Source: Stenotrophomonas maltophilia
GTDB lineage: Bacteria > Pseudomonadota > Gammaproteobacteria > Xanthomonadales > Xanthomonadaceae
Direction: 5' to 3'
DNA: 64,000 nucleotides
Assembly: GCA_002435595.1 (NCBI GenBank)
Contig: DJBL01000124.1
Location: forward strand, 1 to 64,000
Shown: positions 1-8,679 of the stretch, in pieces
How the letters are laid out: every line of letters begins with the position of its first letter
How positions within the stretch are numbered: the stretch's first letter is position 1
Position numbers and translations under genes: made by a program
The notes under the pieces: model-generated
The model's database searches: none
Seen by the model: only the letters and a program-made list of their open reading frames with translations
What the model was told of the DNA's origin: nothing

Positions 1-14
1 CGATCTCGCGATAC

Positions 15-2444
15 TCATGGCGGCCCCGGTCGGCGCTCGGCGGCCAGGCCGCTGCGCGCCGGCCACAGCGCCGGCTGGGTCATCCGCTCCAGCGCCATCG
101 GCCGTTCGATCGCATAGCCCTGCAGGCCGTCCACGCCCAGCAGCTGCAGCTGTTCGGCCACCTCGGCCGCCTCCACCCACTCGGCGATCACGGTCATGTG
201 CAGCTCGCGGCCGATCTCGGTGATCGCCCGCACCGCCGCCCGGCTGACCGGATCGATGTCCATGTCGCGCACGAACACCCCATCGATCTTGAGCATGTCC
301 GCCGGCAGCTGGCGCAGGTAGCCAAACGAGGACAGCCCCGAGCCGAAGTCGTCCAGGGCCACCCGGCAGCCGCGTGCCTTGACCGCTTCGATGAAGCTGC
401 GCGCCTGGGCCAGGTTGCTGATCGCCGCGGTCTCGGTGATCTCGAAGCACAGCTTGCGCGCCAGGCCGCGATTGCGCTCGAGCAGGTCGCAGACGAAGGC
501 CAGGAAGGTCGGTTCGGCGATCGACTGCGCCGACACGTTCACATTGCACAGGCCCAGTCGCTGCACGTGCGCCGGGCACACCTGCAGGTGGCGGAACAGC
601 AACCCCAGCACGTGCCGGTCCAGCGCCATGCCCATGCCATAGCGCTCCACCGCCGGCATGAATTCGCCCGGCGTCTGCAGCACGCCCTCGGGGCTGCGCA
701 TGCGCACCAGCACTTCGTAGTGCAGGAATGCCGGATCGCCGACCCGCTCGATGCGCTGGGCGTACAGCAGCATGCGGTTCTCGGCGATCGCACTGGACAC
801 CCGTGCCAGGCGCTCGGCCTCCAGCCGCCGCTCATCCAGCGCCAGGCGGCTTTCGTTGTAGCAGTGCACGCGGTTGCGCCCGGCTTCCTTGGCCGCGTAG
901 CAGGCACTGTCGGCCGCGCTCATCAGCCAGTTGACGTCCACCGTCTCGGCGGTGATCTCCACCACGCCCACGCTGCAGCTCACCCGCGGGGTGCCGTCGC
1001 CGTGCTGGAAGCTGGCCTGGCCCAGGCTGCGCACGATCCGCTGCAGTACCTGCTTGGCCTCGTCCTGGCCGGCATTGGCCAGGAACAGGGCGAACTCGTC
1101 GCCGCCCATCCGCCCGACCCAGTCGCCCTCACGCACCGCCCCCACCAGGTACTCGGCGAAATTGCGCAGCAGCTGGTCGCCGGCGGCGTGGCCGAGCCCG
1201 TCGTTGACCAGCTTGAAGTAGTCCAGGTCGATGTAACACAGGCTGTGCACGCCACCGTGGCTGCGCACCTCCAGCAGCGCCTGTTCGAGCAGGCGCTCGA
1301 TCTCGCGGCGGTTGATCAGCCCGGTCAGCGGGTCGTGGCTGGCGTGATGTTCGACTTCGCGCGCCAGGGCATGGTTCTGCGACACGTCCTCGACGATGGC
1401 GAACACGGTCGGCTCGCGCCCGGGGGTGCGCACGATGGTGCCACTCCAGCGACCCCACATCAGCCCGCCGTCGGCACGGGTGAAGCGCAGTTCGCCCGGG
1501 CGCAGCTGGCGCACCCAGTCGATCCGCCCGGCCTCATCCAGCACCAGTTCGCCCTCCACCAGCAGGTCCGGCAGGCGCATGCCGAGCAGCGCCTCGCGGC
1601 GGTGGTCGAGGATGTCGGCCATCGCCTGGTTGGCTTCCAGCACCGTGCCGGCATGGTCGAGCTTGAGCATGCCCACCGTGGCCTGGTAGAACGCGGCGCG
1701 GAACCGGCTCTCCTGCTCGAGCAGGTCGTGCCGCACCCGCCGCGACAGCATCACGGCCACCAGGGTGATCAGCAGCACCGACAGCCCGCCGACCAGCAGC
1801 GTGGTCATGCGCACCACCGAGGCGGTGCGCAGCAACGACAGCGAGAAGGCCTTGGCCTGCGCCTGCAGGCTGCGGTCGAGCGCGTGCAGGTGGTCCTGCA
1901 ATGCCTGCCGCTGCGGGTCCGGCGGCGCGCCGCGGGCATGCAGGGCCGCGGCGCGGTCGGCGATCTGCGACAACTGCTGCAGGCCCGGATCGGTCTGCCG
2001 CCACAGCCGCACCGCGTCGCGGAAATAGCCCATGTGGCCCAGGTAACGGAAGGACAGGATCAGCCGGTTGATGTCGCCGGGCGCGTTGCCGCCCTGCAGG
2101 AAGCCGCGGCGGGCGCGCGCCAGGTCCGGATCGGCCTGCTCCAATGCCCGGCGCGCATCCAGGTCGCCCAGCGGCACGGCCAGCGCGGTGCGTGCTTCGG
2201 CCAGGTCAGCCGGATCGCCGCTGTTGATGTAGCGGCCAAGTGCGAAGCTGGCCTGCTGCTGGCTGCGCGACCAGTGGCTCTGACCCACGATCCAGGCGGT
2301 CGAGGCAGCCTGAAGTTCCTGGATCAGCGCCGAGATCCCGACCAGCCCGATGGCCATGCCGGTGAGCAACACAAAACGCAGGGTCAATCCCCGCGTGAGA
2401 TACGGAACCGCTGTCGCACCAACGTCCTTGCCAGTTGCCAGCAT
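15..2444 (-). CDS. GGDEF-EAL cyclic-di-GMP protein with PAS domain
   Basis: This is a 809-residue inner-membrane protein of cyclic-di-GMP turnover. Two membrane segments (about 23-44 and 212-234) enclose a periplasmic sensor region of about 165 residues. A PAS domain follows (about 246-360), then a GGDEF domain with intact GGDEF at 447-451 and an RxxD inhibitory site (REGD) five residues before it. The EAL domain reads EVL at 577-579 and keeps ITE (about 668-670) and DDFG (698-701). Both activities are therefore plausible, although EVL is a variant signature. I chose the ATG at 2444 because GGGGGA lies six bases upstream; an in-frame GTG at 2480 would add 12 residues. The gene stands alone, downstream of the helicase on the same strand. 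The signal sensed is unknown. Confidence 0.9.
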   Translation of the reverse strand: MLATGKDVGATAVPYLTRGLTLRFVLLTGMAIGLVGISALIQELQAASTAWIVGQSHWSRSQQQASFALGRYINSGDPADLAEARTALAVPLGDLDARRALEQADPDLARARRGFLQGGNAPGDINRLILSFRYLGHMGYFRDAVRLWRQTDPGLQQLSQIADRAAALHARGAPPDPQRQALQDHLHALDRSLQAQAKAFSLSLLRTASVVRMTTLLVGGLSVLLITLVAVMLSRRVRHDLLEQESRFRAAFYQATVGMLKLDHAGTVLEANQAMADILDHRREALLGMRLPDLLVEGELVLDEAGRIDWVRQLRPGELRFTRADGGLMWGRWSGTIVRTPGREPTVFAIVEDVSQNHALAREVEHHASHDPLTGLINRREIERLLEQALLEVRSHGGVHSLCYIDLDYFKLVNDGLGHAAGDQLLRNFAEYLVGAVREGDWVGRMGGDEFALFLANAGQDEAKQVLQRIVRSLGQASFQHGDGTPRVSCSVGVVEITAETVDVNWLMSAADSACYAAKEAGRNRVHCYNESRLALDERRLEAERLARVSSAIAENRMLLYAQRIERVGDPAFLHYEVLVRMRSPEGVLQTPGEFMPAVERYGMGMALDRHVLGLLFRHLQVCPAHVQRLGLCNVNVSAQSIAEPTFLAFVCDLLERNRGLARKLCFEITETAAISNLAQARSFIEAVKARGCRVALDDFGSGLSSFGYLRQLPADMLKIDGVFVRDMDIDPVSRAAVRAITEIGRELHMTVIAEWVEAAEVAEQLQLLGVDGLQGYAIERPMALERMTQPALWPARSGLAAERRPGPP

Positions 2445-2569
2445 CGCCGATCCCCCGGGGAGCCATGGAGTGGGTTGCACGTCCGTTGTAGCAGAACGGT
2501 CAGGCTAGAGCGGGCAATGTTGAGGCCGCGCGAAACCGGCGCTGAAGACCGGCCGACCCCGGAAACGAC

Positions 2570-2593
2570 AACGCCAGCCCGGAGGCTGGCGTT
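2570..2593 (-). terminator. Stem-loop after the DEAD-box helicase gene
   Basis: A perfect 10-bp inverted repeat (AACGCCAGCC / GGCTGGCGTT, 4-nt loop) lies 20 bases beyond the helicase stop codon. Only a broken T-rich run follows on the minus strand, so it is a weak intrinsic terminator or an RNA 3'-end stabiliser. Confidence 0.5.
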
Positions 2594-2612
2594 GCGTGGA
2601 CCGCCGCGGCGA

Positions 2613-4553
2613 TCAGAAGTTGCGCGGACCGCGCGGCTTGAAGCCGTCACGACGCGGCGGGCGGTCGTTGCCGCCGGGGCCGCTGCGCGGGCCACCCGGA
2701 CCCCGCGGCTTGCCCTGGCCGAACTTCGGCTTGAACGGCGGACGCGCCGACGGGGTCAGGTCTTCACCCGGCTCGACCTTGCGCATCTGCAGCTGCTGCC
2801 CGGACACCCAGACCTTCTTCAGGTGGCTGAGCAGGTCGCTGGGCATCTCGGCCGGCAGGTCCAGCACCGAGAAGTCGTCATGGATGTCGATGCGGCCGAT
2901 GAAACGGCTTTCCAGGCCGGCCTCGTTGGCGATCGCGCCGACGATGTTGCCCGGCTTGACGCCATGCACGTGGCCCACTTCGATGCGGAAGGTTTCCATG
3001 CCGGCTTCCGGGGCACCGCGCGGGGCGATGTCGCGGCGCGGGGCGCGTTCGAAGCCGCCGTCGCTGTTGCCGAAGTCGCCTTCCGGACGCGGCGGACGCG
3101 GGCCACGGTCGTCTTCACGACGCGGGCCACGCTCGAAACGCGGTTCGAAACGCGCCGGACGCTCACCACGGTCGTTGCGGTCATTGCGCTGGTGCGGGGC
3201 ACGCTCTTCGCGGGCGCCACGGACCGGCGGGGTCAGCAGGAACGGGGCGTCGCCCTGCAGCAGCTTGGCCAGCGCGGCGGCGATATCGATCGCCGGCACG
3301 TTCTTTTCGCCTTCCAGGCGCTGCAGCAGGTCGCGGTAGAACTCGGTGCCACCGGCATCGAGCGCATCGCTGATGCGGCTCATGAACTTGGTGATGCGGG
3401 TGTCGTTGACCGCGTCCACGCTCGGCAGCTGCATCTCTTCGATCGGCTGGCGGGTGGCGCGCTCGATCGCACGCAGCATGCCCTTCTCGCGCGGGGTGGC
3501 GAACAGGATCGCATCACCGGTGCGGCCGGCACGACCGGTACGGCCGATGCGGTGCACGTAGCTTTCGGTGTCGTAGGGGATGTCGTAGTTCAGCACGTGG
3601 CTGATGCGTTCCACGTCCAGGCCACGCGCGGCCACGTCGGTGGCCACCAGGATGTCCAGCTTGCCTTCCTTGAGCTGGCCGATGGTGCGCTCGCGCTGGG
3701 CCTGCTGCATGTCGCCGTTGATGGCGGCAGCGGCCAGGCCACGGGCCTGCAGCTTCTCGGCCAGTTCTTCGGTGGCCGCCTTGGTGCGCGAGAAGATGAT
3801 CATCGCGTCGAACGGTTCCACTTCCAGGATGCGGGTCAGCGCATCGAGCTTGTGCATCCCGCTCACCCACCAGTAGCGCTGGCGGATGTTGGCCGAGGTG
3901 GTGGTCTTGCTGACGATGGTGACTTCGGCCGGGTTCTTCAGATAGGTCTGCGCGATGCGACGGATCTGCGACGGCATGGTGGCCGAGAACAGCGCGACCT
4001 GGCGGGTCTCGGGCAGCTTCTTCAGCACGGCTTCGACGTCGTCGATGAAGCCCATGCGCAGCATTTCATCGGCTTCGTCCAGGACCAGCGTCTTCAGCTC
4101 GGACAGGTCCAGGGTGCCGCGGTCCAGGTGGTCGATGACCCGGCCGGGGGTGCCCACGATCACGTGCACGCCACGGCGCAGGGCCTGCAGCTGCTGGCCG
4201 TAGGGCTGGCCGCCGTAAACCGGCAGCACGCGGAAGCCGGGGATGCCCGAGGAATAGGTCTGGAACGCCTCGGCGACCTGGATGGCCAGTTCGCGGGTGG
4301 GCGCCAGCACCAGCACCTGCGGCTTGGTCTGGTTGAAATCGAGGTTGGACAGCACCGGCAGCGCGAAGGCGGCGGTCTTGCCGGTACCGGTCTGGGCCTG
4401 GCCGAGCACGTCGCGGCCTTCCAGCATCGCCGGGATGGTGGCAGCCTGGATCGGCGACGGGGTTTCATAGCCGACGGTAGCGACGGCCTGCATCACAGCG
4501 TCGGAGAGGCCGAGGTCTGCAAACAGCAGCGGCGCGGTGGATTCTTGGGACAT
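2613..4553 (-). CDS. deaD: DEAD-box ATP-dependent RNA helicase (DeaD/CsdA type)
   Basis: This is a 646-residue cytoplasmic RNA helicase that probably acts in ribosome assembly, RNA decay and cold adaptation. The helicase core shows AQTGTGKT (53-60), PTRELA, DEAD (159-162), SAT (190-192) and HRIGRTGR (334-341). A low-complexity Arg/Asp/Pro linker follows, then a DbpA-type RNA-binding domain (about 530-605) and an Arg-Gly-Pro-rich tail. This order matches DeaD rather than the shorter RhlB or RhlE. The ATG at 4553 starts the conserved MSQES sequence; an in-frame codon at 4580 would add nine unlikely residues. About 265 bases upstream have no gene, which leaves room for a long leader such as those of cold-shock genes; this is inference. 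Confidence 0.93.
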   Translation of the reverse strand: MSQESTAPLLFADLGLSDAVMQAVATVGYETPSPIQAATIPAMLEGRDVLGQAQTGTGKTAAFALPVLSNLDFNQTKPQVLVLAPTRELAIQVAEAFQTYSSGIPGFRVLPVYGGQPYGQQLQALRRGVHVIVGTPGRVIDHLDRGTLDLSELKTLVLDEADEMLRMGFIDDVEAVLKKLPETRQVALFSATMPSQIRRIAQTYLKNPAEVTIVSKTTTSANIRQRYWWVSGMHKLDALTRILEVEPFDAMIIFSRTKAATEELAEKLQARGLAAAAINGDMQQAQRERTIGQLKEGKLDILVATDVAARGLDVERISHVLNYDIPYDTESYVHRIGRTGRAGRTGDAILFATPREKGMLRAIERATRQPIEEMQLPSVDAVNDTRITKFMSRISDALDAGGTEFYRDLLQRLEGEKNVPAIDIAAALAKLLQGDAPFLLTPPVRGAREERAPHQRNDRNDRGERPARFEPRFERGPRREDDRGPRPPRPEGDFGNSDGGFERAPRRDIAPRGAPEAGMETFRIEVGHVHGVKPGNIVGAIANEAGLESRFIGRIDIHDDFSVLDLPAEMPSDLLSHLKKVWVSGQQLQMRKVEPGEDLTPSARPPFKPKFGQGKPRGPGGPRSGPGGNDRPPRRDGFKPRGPRNF

Positions 4554-4818
4554 GGGGAACTCCGAAGCACTGCCGTTCAACGGGCAGTGAGATAAAAAAG
4601 GGGATGGTCCGCGCTTTGGGCGCCCTTTCTTATCGCGTGCCCTGGCGCTGCTCGGTCGGAGGAGAATTCACTCGCTCAGGGGGCGATGATACCGCATCGT
4701 TCCTGAACAACGTGTACAGATTCCCGGGTGGATGCCGTTCTGCCAGCGGCTGGCGCACAATACGCGCCCTCTTCCGGCCCGGTCCCACGTCCGCGCCCCT
4801 TCCCAGGATACCCACTCC

Positions 4819-5049
4819 ATGCAGACCCTCGAATTTGAACTGGACCGCGACTACGTCGAGCTCAAGCAGCTGCTCAAGCTGGCCGACCTGGTCACCAGCG
4901 GCGGCGAGGCCAAGACCGTGATCGGCGACGGCCAGGTCCTGGTCGATGGCGAGGTCGAGCTGCGCAAGGCCTGCAAGATCCGCGGCGGGCAGGTGGTGCA
5001 GTTCGCCGGTACCACCATCCACGTCATCGCCGATACCGACGCACCCTGA
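4819..5049 (+). CDS. Small S4-domain RNA-binding protein (YbcJ-like)
   Basis: This 76-residue protein consists of almost nothing but an S4 RNA-binding fold. The LKQLLKLADLVTSGGEAK segment followed by VLVDGEVELRK matches the helix-turn-strand core of the family. YbcJ-like proteins of about 70 residues are thought to bind structured RNA, but no defined role is established. The ATG at 4819 has AGGATA 14 bases upstream (somewhat far for a ribosome site). An in-frame upstream extension to 4732 lacks similarity to the family. A CACAATAC promoter-like box lies upstream near 4755. It faces the convergent hydroxylase gene, which ends five bases away. Confidence 0.85.
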   Translation: MQTLEFELDRDYVELKQLLKLADLVTSGGEAKTVIGDGQVLVDGEVELRKACKIRGGQVVQFAGTTIHVIADTDAP

Positions 5050-5054
5050 TCGAT

Positions 5055-6275
5055 TCAGGCGCGCGCCGGGCGCTGGGTGAGGTGGGCGGCGATCAGCTGG
5101 CGGAACGGGGCCACCCCGTGCGCCAGACGCAGCCCGGCCTTGCGCAGCATGCGCGCCGGCAGCCGGTCGTCAGTGTATAGCGTGGCAATTGCATTGGTCG
5201 CCTCGTACAGCGGCCGCGAGGCCAGCCGGTGGCCGCGCTCGTAGGCGGCCAGCCCGGCCGGGGCGGCGATGTCCGTGCCGCGGGCGGCTGCCCTGGCCAG
5301 GATCGTGGCCAGCCGGTGCTGGCTGGCCAGGCCCAGGTTGAACCCATGCGCGGTCACCGGGTGCATGCCTACCGCCGCATCGCCGATCAACGCACAGCGA
5401 TCGCCCACGAACGCGTTCGCATACACCCCTACCAGCGGATACGCCTGCGCGCGCGCGGTGGGCCGCATCGCGCCCAGCCGATGCTCGAAGAAGGTGCTGA
5501 TGCTGCGCCCGAAGGCCGCCGCGTCCTGCGCCATGAGCGCCTCGATCTGGCGCGGCGGCAAGGTGATCACCGCCGAGGCCTGGTCGCCGTTGAGCGGCAG
5601 CAGGGCCATGGTGCGGCCGTACCCGAACCACTCCCAGGCGGTGTGCTGGTGCGGCACCTCGATCTGCATGCGGCACACCAGCATCGACTTGCCGAAGTCG
5701 CGCAGGCGCGCGCCGATGCCGAGCATGCGCCGGGTACTGGAAAAGCGGCTGTCGGCCGCCACCACCAGGCGCGCGGCCAGCGCACGGCCATCGGCCAGGG
5801 TCACCACGCTGCGCTGCGCGCCGGTGACCACGCCGGTCACCCCTACCGCGTCCAGCACCTGCAGGCCGGGTTGGCCCTGCACGCTGTCCCACGCGGCGCG
5901 CCGGATCAGGTGGTTGGGCACCAGCCAGCCGAGATCGCCGCCGTTGCGCTGGGTGTCGGCAAAGGTCAGGGCAAACGGCGAGCCGCCGTCGAGCACCTTG
6001 GCATCGCGCAGCGGCGAAATCTCGGCCGGGTCCAGCCGGCCCCAGATCCCCAGCGTTTCCAGGATCTGCCGCGAGGCATGGGTCAAGGCGATCTCGCGAC
6101 CGTCGTAGGCGGCCTCGGCCAGCGCCGCACGGGGCTGCTGTTCGACCAGGGTCACGCTGAGCCCGGTAGCCGCCAGCGCCCGGGCAAAACACAGCCCGGT
6201 CGGGCCGGCACCGACCACCACCACATCCACCCACTGCTCGGGTGCAGGCGCCGCCTGCGGGGTTCCATCGGACAT
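5055..6275 (-). CDS. UbiH/UbiF/VisC/COQ6-family FAD monooxygenase
   Basis: This 406-residue flavoprotein probably hydroxylates an aromatic-ring intermediate of ubiquinone synthesis. It has an N-terminal FAD-binding VGAGPTG (21-27), a central ADSRFSS segment at the DG-motif position, and the C-terminal GD motif (LIGDAAVGMHP, GD at 298-299) followed by the typical HGFNLGL helix. Its length suits the UbiH/F/I/M group. Sequence alone does not say which ring position it hydroxylates, so I give no symbol. The ATG at 6275 has AGGATGGGAC just upstream; a second ATG at 6290 would add five residues. The gene appears monocistronic, downstream of the MAPEG gene on the same strand. Confidence 0.88.
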   Translation of the reverse strand: MSDGTPQAAPAPEQWVDVVVVGAGPTGLCFARALAATGLSVTLVEQQPRAALAEAAYDGREIALTHASRQILETLGIWGRLDPAEISPLRDAKVLDGGSPFALTFADTQRNGGDLGWLVPNHLIRRAAWDSVQGQPGLQVLDAVGVTGVVTGAQRSVVTLADGRALAARLVVAADSRFSSTRRMLGIGARLRDFGKSMLVCRMQIEVPHQHTAWEWFGYGRTMALLPLNGDQASAVITLPPRQIEALMAQDAAAFGRSISTFFEHRLGAMRPTARAQAYPLVGVYANAFVGDRCALIGDAAVGMHPVTAHGFNLGLASQHRLATILARAAARGTDIAAPAGLAAYERGHRLASRPLYEATNAIATLYTDDRLPARMLRKAGLRLAHGVAPFRQLIAAHLTQRPARA

Positions 6276-6362
6276 GTCCCATCCTGCCATTGCGTGTCGC
6301 GGCCAGCTTAACGGCCCTGCCGCCGCGTCGCCTTGATCTGGATCAGCAGGGTCGGCGCCGGT

Positions 6363-6761
6363 TCACCCGGCCTGAAGCAGGGCCCAGACCAGCAGCACGA
6401 TGCCGATCAGCGAGGCCAGCCACACCAGGCTGCGGATGTAGGGCACGCCGGCCGCGTACAGCGGCAGGTAGACCACCCGGGCCCAGAAATACAGCTGCGC
6501 GGCCAGTGCGGTCAGCCCGTCCTGGCGCTGGGTGAGCACCACCGCCAGCACCGCTGCGGCAAAGAACGGGAAGGTTTCCATGAAGTTGGCCTGGGCCCGC
6601 TGCAGGCGCCCGGTCAACGGCCGCACGGGCGGACTGGCGCCATCGCGCGCCGACGCGTTCCACTTCAGGCCGCGTTCGCCGGTCACCGCGGTGGAGGCGG
6701 CGAACAGGTGCACCAGGCCCAACACGATCGACCACACCAGCATCTGGATCTCGATACCCAT
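6363..6761 (-). CDS. MAPEG-family membrane protein
   Basis: This is a 132-residue protein with four predicted membrane segments (about 5-22, 60-78, 84-102 and 112-130). The spacing, the NFMETFP motif (about 58-64) and a mid-protein Arg/Asn-rich stretch place it in the MAPEG family (eukaryotic-like glutathione S-transferase/eicosanoid synthases). Bacterial members of this YecN/YrbG-like size are mostly uncharacterised. The MGIEIQ start at 6761 follows TGAGGAAGCC. An upstream in-frame extension runs into the preceding gene's coding region and is rejected. It lies ten bases after the DUF4019 gene, so the two are probably co-transcribed. Confidence 0.85.
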   Translation of the reverse strand: MGIEIQMLVWSIVLGLVHLFAASTAVTGERGLKWNASARDGASPPVRPLTGRLQRAQANFMETFPFFAAAVLAVVLTQRQDGLTALAAQLYFWARVVYLPLYAAGVPYIRSLVWLASLIGIVLLVWALLQAG

Positions 6762-6771
6762 GACGGCTTCC

Positions 6772-7302
6772 TCAGGGAGTGGCGGCGCGCACGCTGTAAC
6801 CGGCCAGGCGCCAGACGCGGTCTTCGTCCAGGCGGAAGGAGACCAGCTCGCGCACCGGCTGGGCGCTGTTGGCAAAGCGGGTGGGGAAACTGACGTTGAT
6901 GTACAGCCCTTCGGGCACCGTCGCGCCCGGCGCGTACTTGACCCGGGTCACCACCGGCTGGCCACGCGCGGCCAGCGCGCCCAAGCGTTTGCGATCGGCG
7001 CTGAGCTGGCTCACGAACGCCTGCTCGGTGACCGACTTGCGGGCCACCGCCGAGGCGCCCTTCCATGCTTCGGCCGCGCGATTGGCATCCACCAGCTGCG
7101 CCACCTGCAGCGCTGCCGCGCTCAGTTCGGCATCCTGCTTGTGCACCTGCGCCTGCTGGGCCGCGCTCAACGCCGGGCGTGCAGCCGGTGCCGCGGCCGG
7201 TGCCGGGCGCTCTGGCGCCGGTGCCGGGGTGGCCGGCGGCGGGGTCTGCGCCTGGGCGACGGCGGCAAGCAGGAACGAGGACAGCAGCAGCGGAACACGC
7301 AT
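6772..7302 (-). CDS. Secreted DUF4019-domain protein
   Basis: This is a 176-residue exported protein of unknown function. The first 18 residues form a signal peptide ending AVAQA. A Pro/Ala-rich stretch (about 20-45) follows, then a DUF4019 fold: a helical half (VAQLVDANRAAEAW) and a beta half with the conserved YINVSFPTRF and the closing WRLAGYSV. DUF4019 proteins are common in Xanthomonadaceae and have no assigned activity. Together with the membrane protein ten bases downstream it makes a likely two-gene operon. Confidence 0.8.
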   Translation of the reverse strand: MRVPLLLSSFLLAAVAQAQTPPPATPAPAPERPAPAAAPAARPALSAAQQAQVHKQDAELSAAALQVAQLVDANRAAEAWKGASAVARKSVTEQAFVSQLSADRKRLGALAARGQPVVTRVKYAPGATVPEGLYINVSFPTRFANSAQPVRELVSFRLDEDRVWRLAGYSVRAATP

Positions 7303-7361
7303 CAGGACACCGTTGGCTGGAGAGAACCGCCCCAGTCTACGGGAACCCCGTGAGCGGTCCG

Positions 7362-8510
7362 TCAGTTGCGTTCGGCCGTTTCCGGCGGCGGCTGACCGGC
7401 GTCGCTGGCGGTGCGCTCGGCCGGCGTTTGTCCGTCCTGCGGCGCCGCGTGGGACGGCAGCAGCGTGGTCACGTCGATCTCCGACAACGGGCTCTCATCG
7501 GGGCACTGCGCATCGGGGAAGCCAAAGCGCTGCTTGAGCGTCTGCCCACAGCTGTTGACCGCCTCCAGCTCACTGCCCTCGCGCTTGCACTCCTGGTCGA
7601 AGGCCACCAGGAAGGCATCCTTGCGGCGGACGAAATCATCCCCGCATTTGCGCATCTGCTTGATCCGCTCCAGGTCGTCCTGCACCGCGTTGGTGCCGTC
7701 CAGGCCGAACTGGCGCAGTTCTTCGCTGCTGAGCAGGCGCAGGCTGCGGTTGGGCACGGTCATCATCAGGTCGGCCACGCCCACCGCCACGCCATTGCGC
7801 TGCAGGTAATCCTTGACGTTGTCGTAGACCTCGTGGAGTTCGCGGTTGAGCTCGGCGCGCGAGGTTGCCCTGGAGCTGATCCGCATCATCCGGTGGATGC
7901 CGACCTTGCCGGCCACCAGCCGGTTGTCGCCGGCGGCCAGTACGAACACGCACGCGCTGTGGCAGACCGACCCTTCGCGGATCCAGATCGTCCAGTTGGA
8001 TTCGCCGATGCGGTCGCCGGCCACGATCGCCGCCTCGACCTGGCCGCCGCTGGAATCCAGGTCCAGGATGCGCCGGGAGATGCGCTGCGCATCGGCCACC
8101 ATCGCCAGCCGTGCCACCAGCTCGGAGAAGCCGGGGTTGATCTTGCCCACGTAGCGCACGCGCAGCAGCCCGCGCTCGGCGCAGGGAGCCAGCGCTGCAT
8201 CGATGCTGTCGCGGTCCAGGGTTTCCAGCGCGGTACCGTCACCGGCCTGCCCGGCGTAGTCGGTGTCGCAGCTCACCCAGGCCTTGCCGTTTTCCAGCGC
8301 GGCCTCCGGCCAGCCCTGGTCGCCGCGCTTGGGCGGCGGCGGTGGCGGGGCCGCCACGTCGGCGGCGTTGATGGAGACCATGTGGTCACCGTCGGCGGTC
8401 TGCGCGCGCACCGCCTTGTCGGCGGCGGTGACATTGCCCGGGTTTTCCAACTGACTGCAGCCAGCCAGCCCCAGGCACAACAGCGGCAACCACCACGACT
8501 TGAGCAACAT
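7362..8510 (-). CDS. Lipoprotein with ClpP/SppA-like (COG3904-type) domain
   Basis: This is a 382-residue predicted lipoprotein. The signal peptide ends in the lipobox LGLAGC (Cys18), followed by a poly-proline linker (55-60). The middle domain resembles ClpP/SppA-fold COG3904 periplasmic proteins: an LDSSGGQ glycine turn (151-157), CHSACVFVLAAG with Ser185 in the nucleophile position, and GKVGIHRM with His206. Two cysteines flanking Ser185 (183 and 187) are part of the family pattern. Activity as a protease is inference. The ATG at 8510 is chosen because it starts the signal peptide; the frame continues 59 codons upstream through non-signal sequence. It is divergent from the repair genes. 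Confidence 0.78.
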   Translation of the reverse strand: MLLKSWWLPLLCLGLAGCSQLENPGNVTAADKAVRAQTADGDHMVSINAADVAAPPPPPPKRGDQGWPEAALENGKAWVSCDTDYAGQAGDGTALETLDRDSIDAALAPCAERGLLRVRYVGKINPGFSELVARLAMVADAQRISRRILDLDSSGGQVEAAIVAGDRIGESNWTIWIREGSVCHSACVFVLAAGDNRLVAGKVGIHRMMRISSRATSRAELNRELHEVYDNVKDYLQRNGVAVGVADLMMTVPNRSLRLLSSEELRQFGLDGTNAVQDDLERIKQMRKCGDDFVRRKDAFLVAFDQECKREGSELEAVNSCGQTLKQRFGFPDAQCPDESPLSEIDVTTLLPSHAAPQDGQTPAERTASDAGQPPPETAERN

Positions 8511-8679
8511 GAACGACCCGGTATCCGTACAGAGGAGCGCGCGCAGCGGCACGTGAATGCACAGTCTAGTGCGCTGGGCCGGCCCCGCGGCAACCTGCCC
8601 TGAACCACACCGTCGCGGCCACGCATTGCTGTCCGAAAACGGCGAGCCTGGGCCCGGCACCGGGCATAGACTGGCGCCC

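Noticed and set aside
198..4595. A very long plus-strand open frame opposite the GGDEF-EAL and helicase genes
   Set aside because: It is His/Gln/Ala/Arg-rich with no domain, and it mirrors two well-supported minus-strand genes. Long antisense frames are expected at this G+C content.
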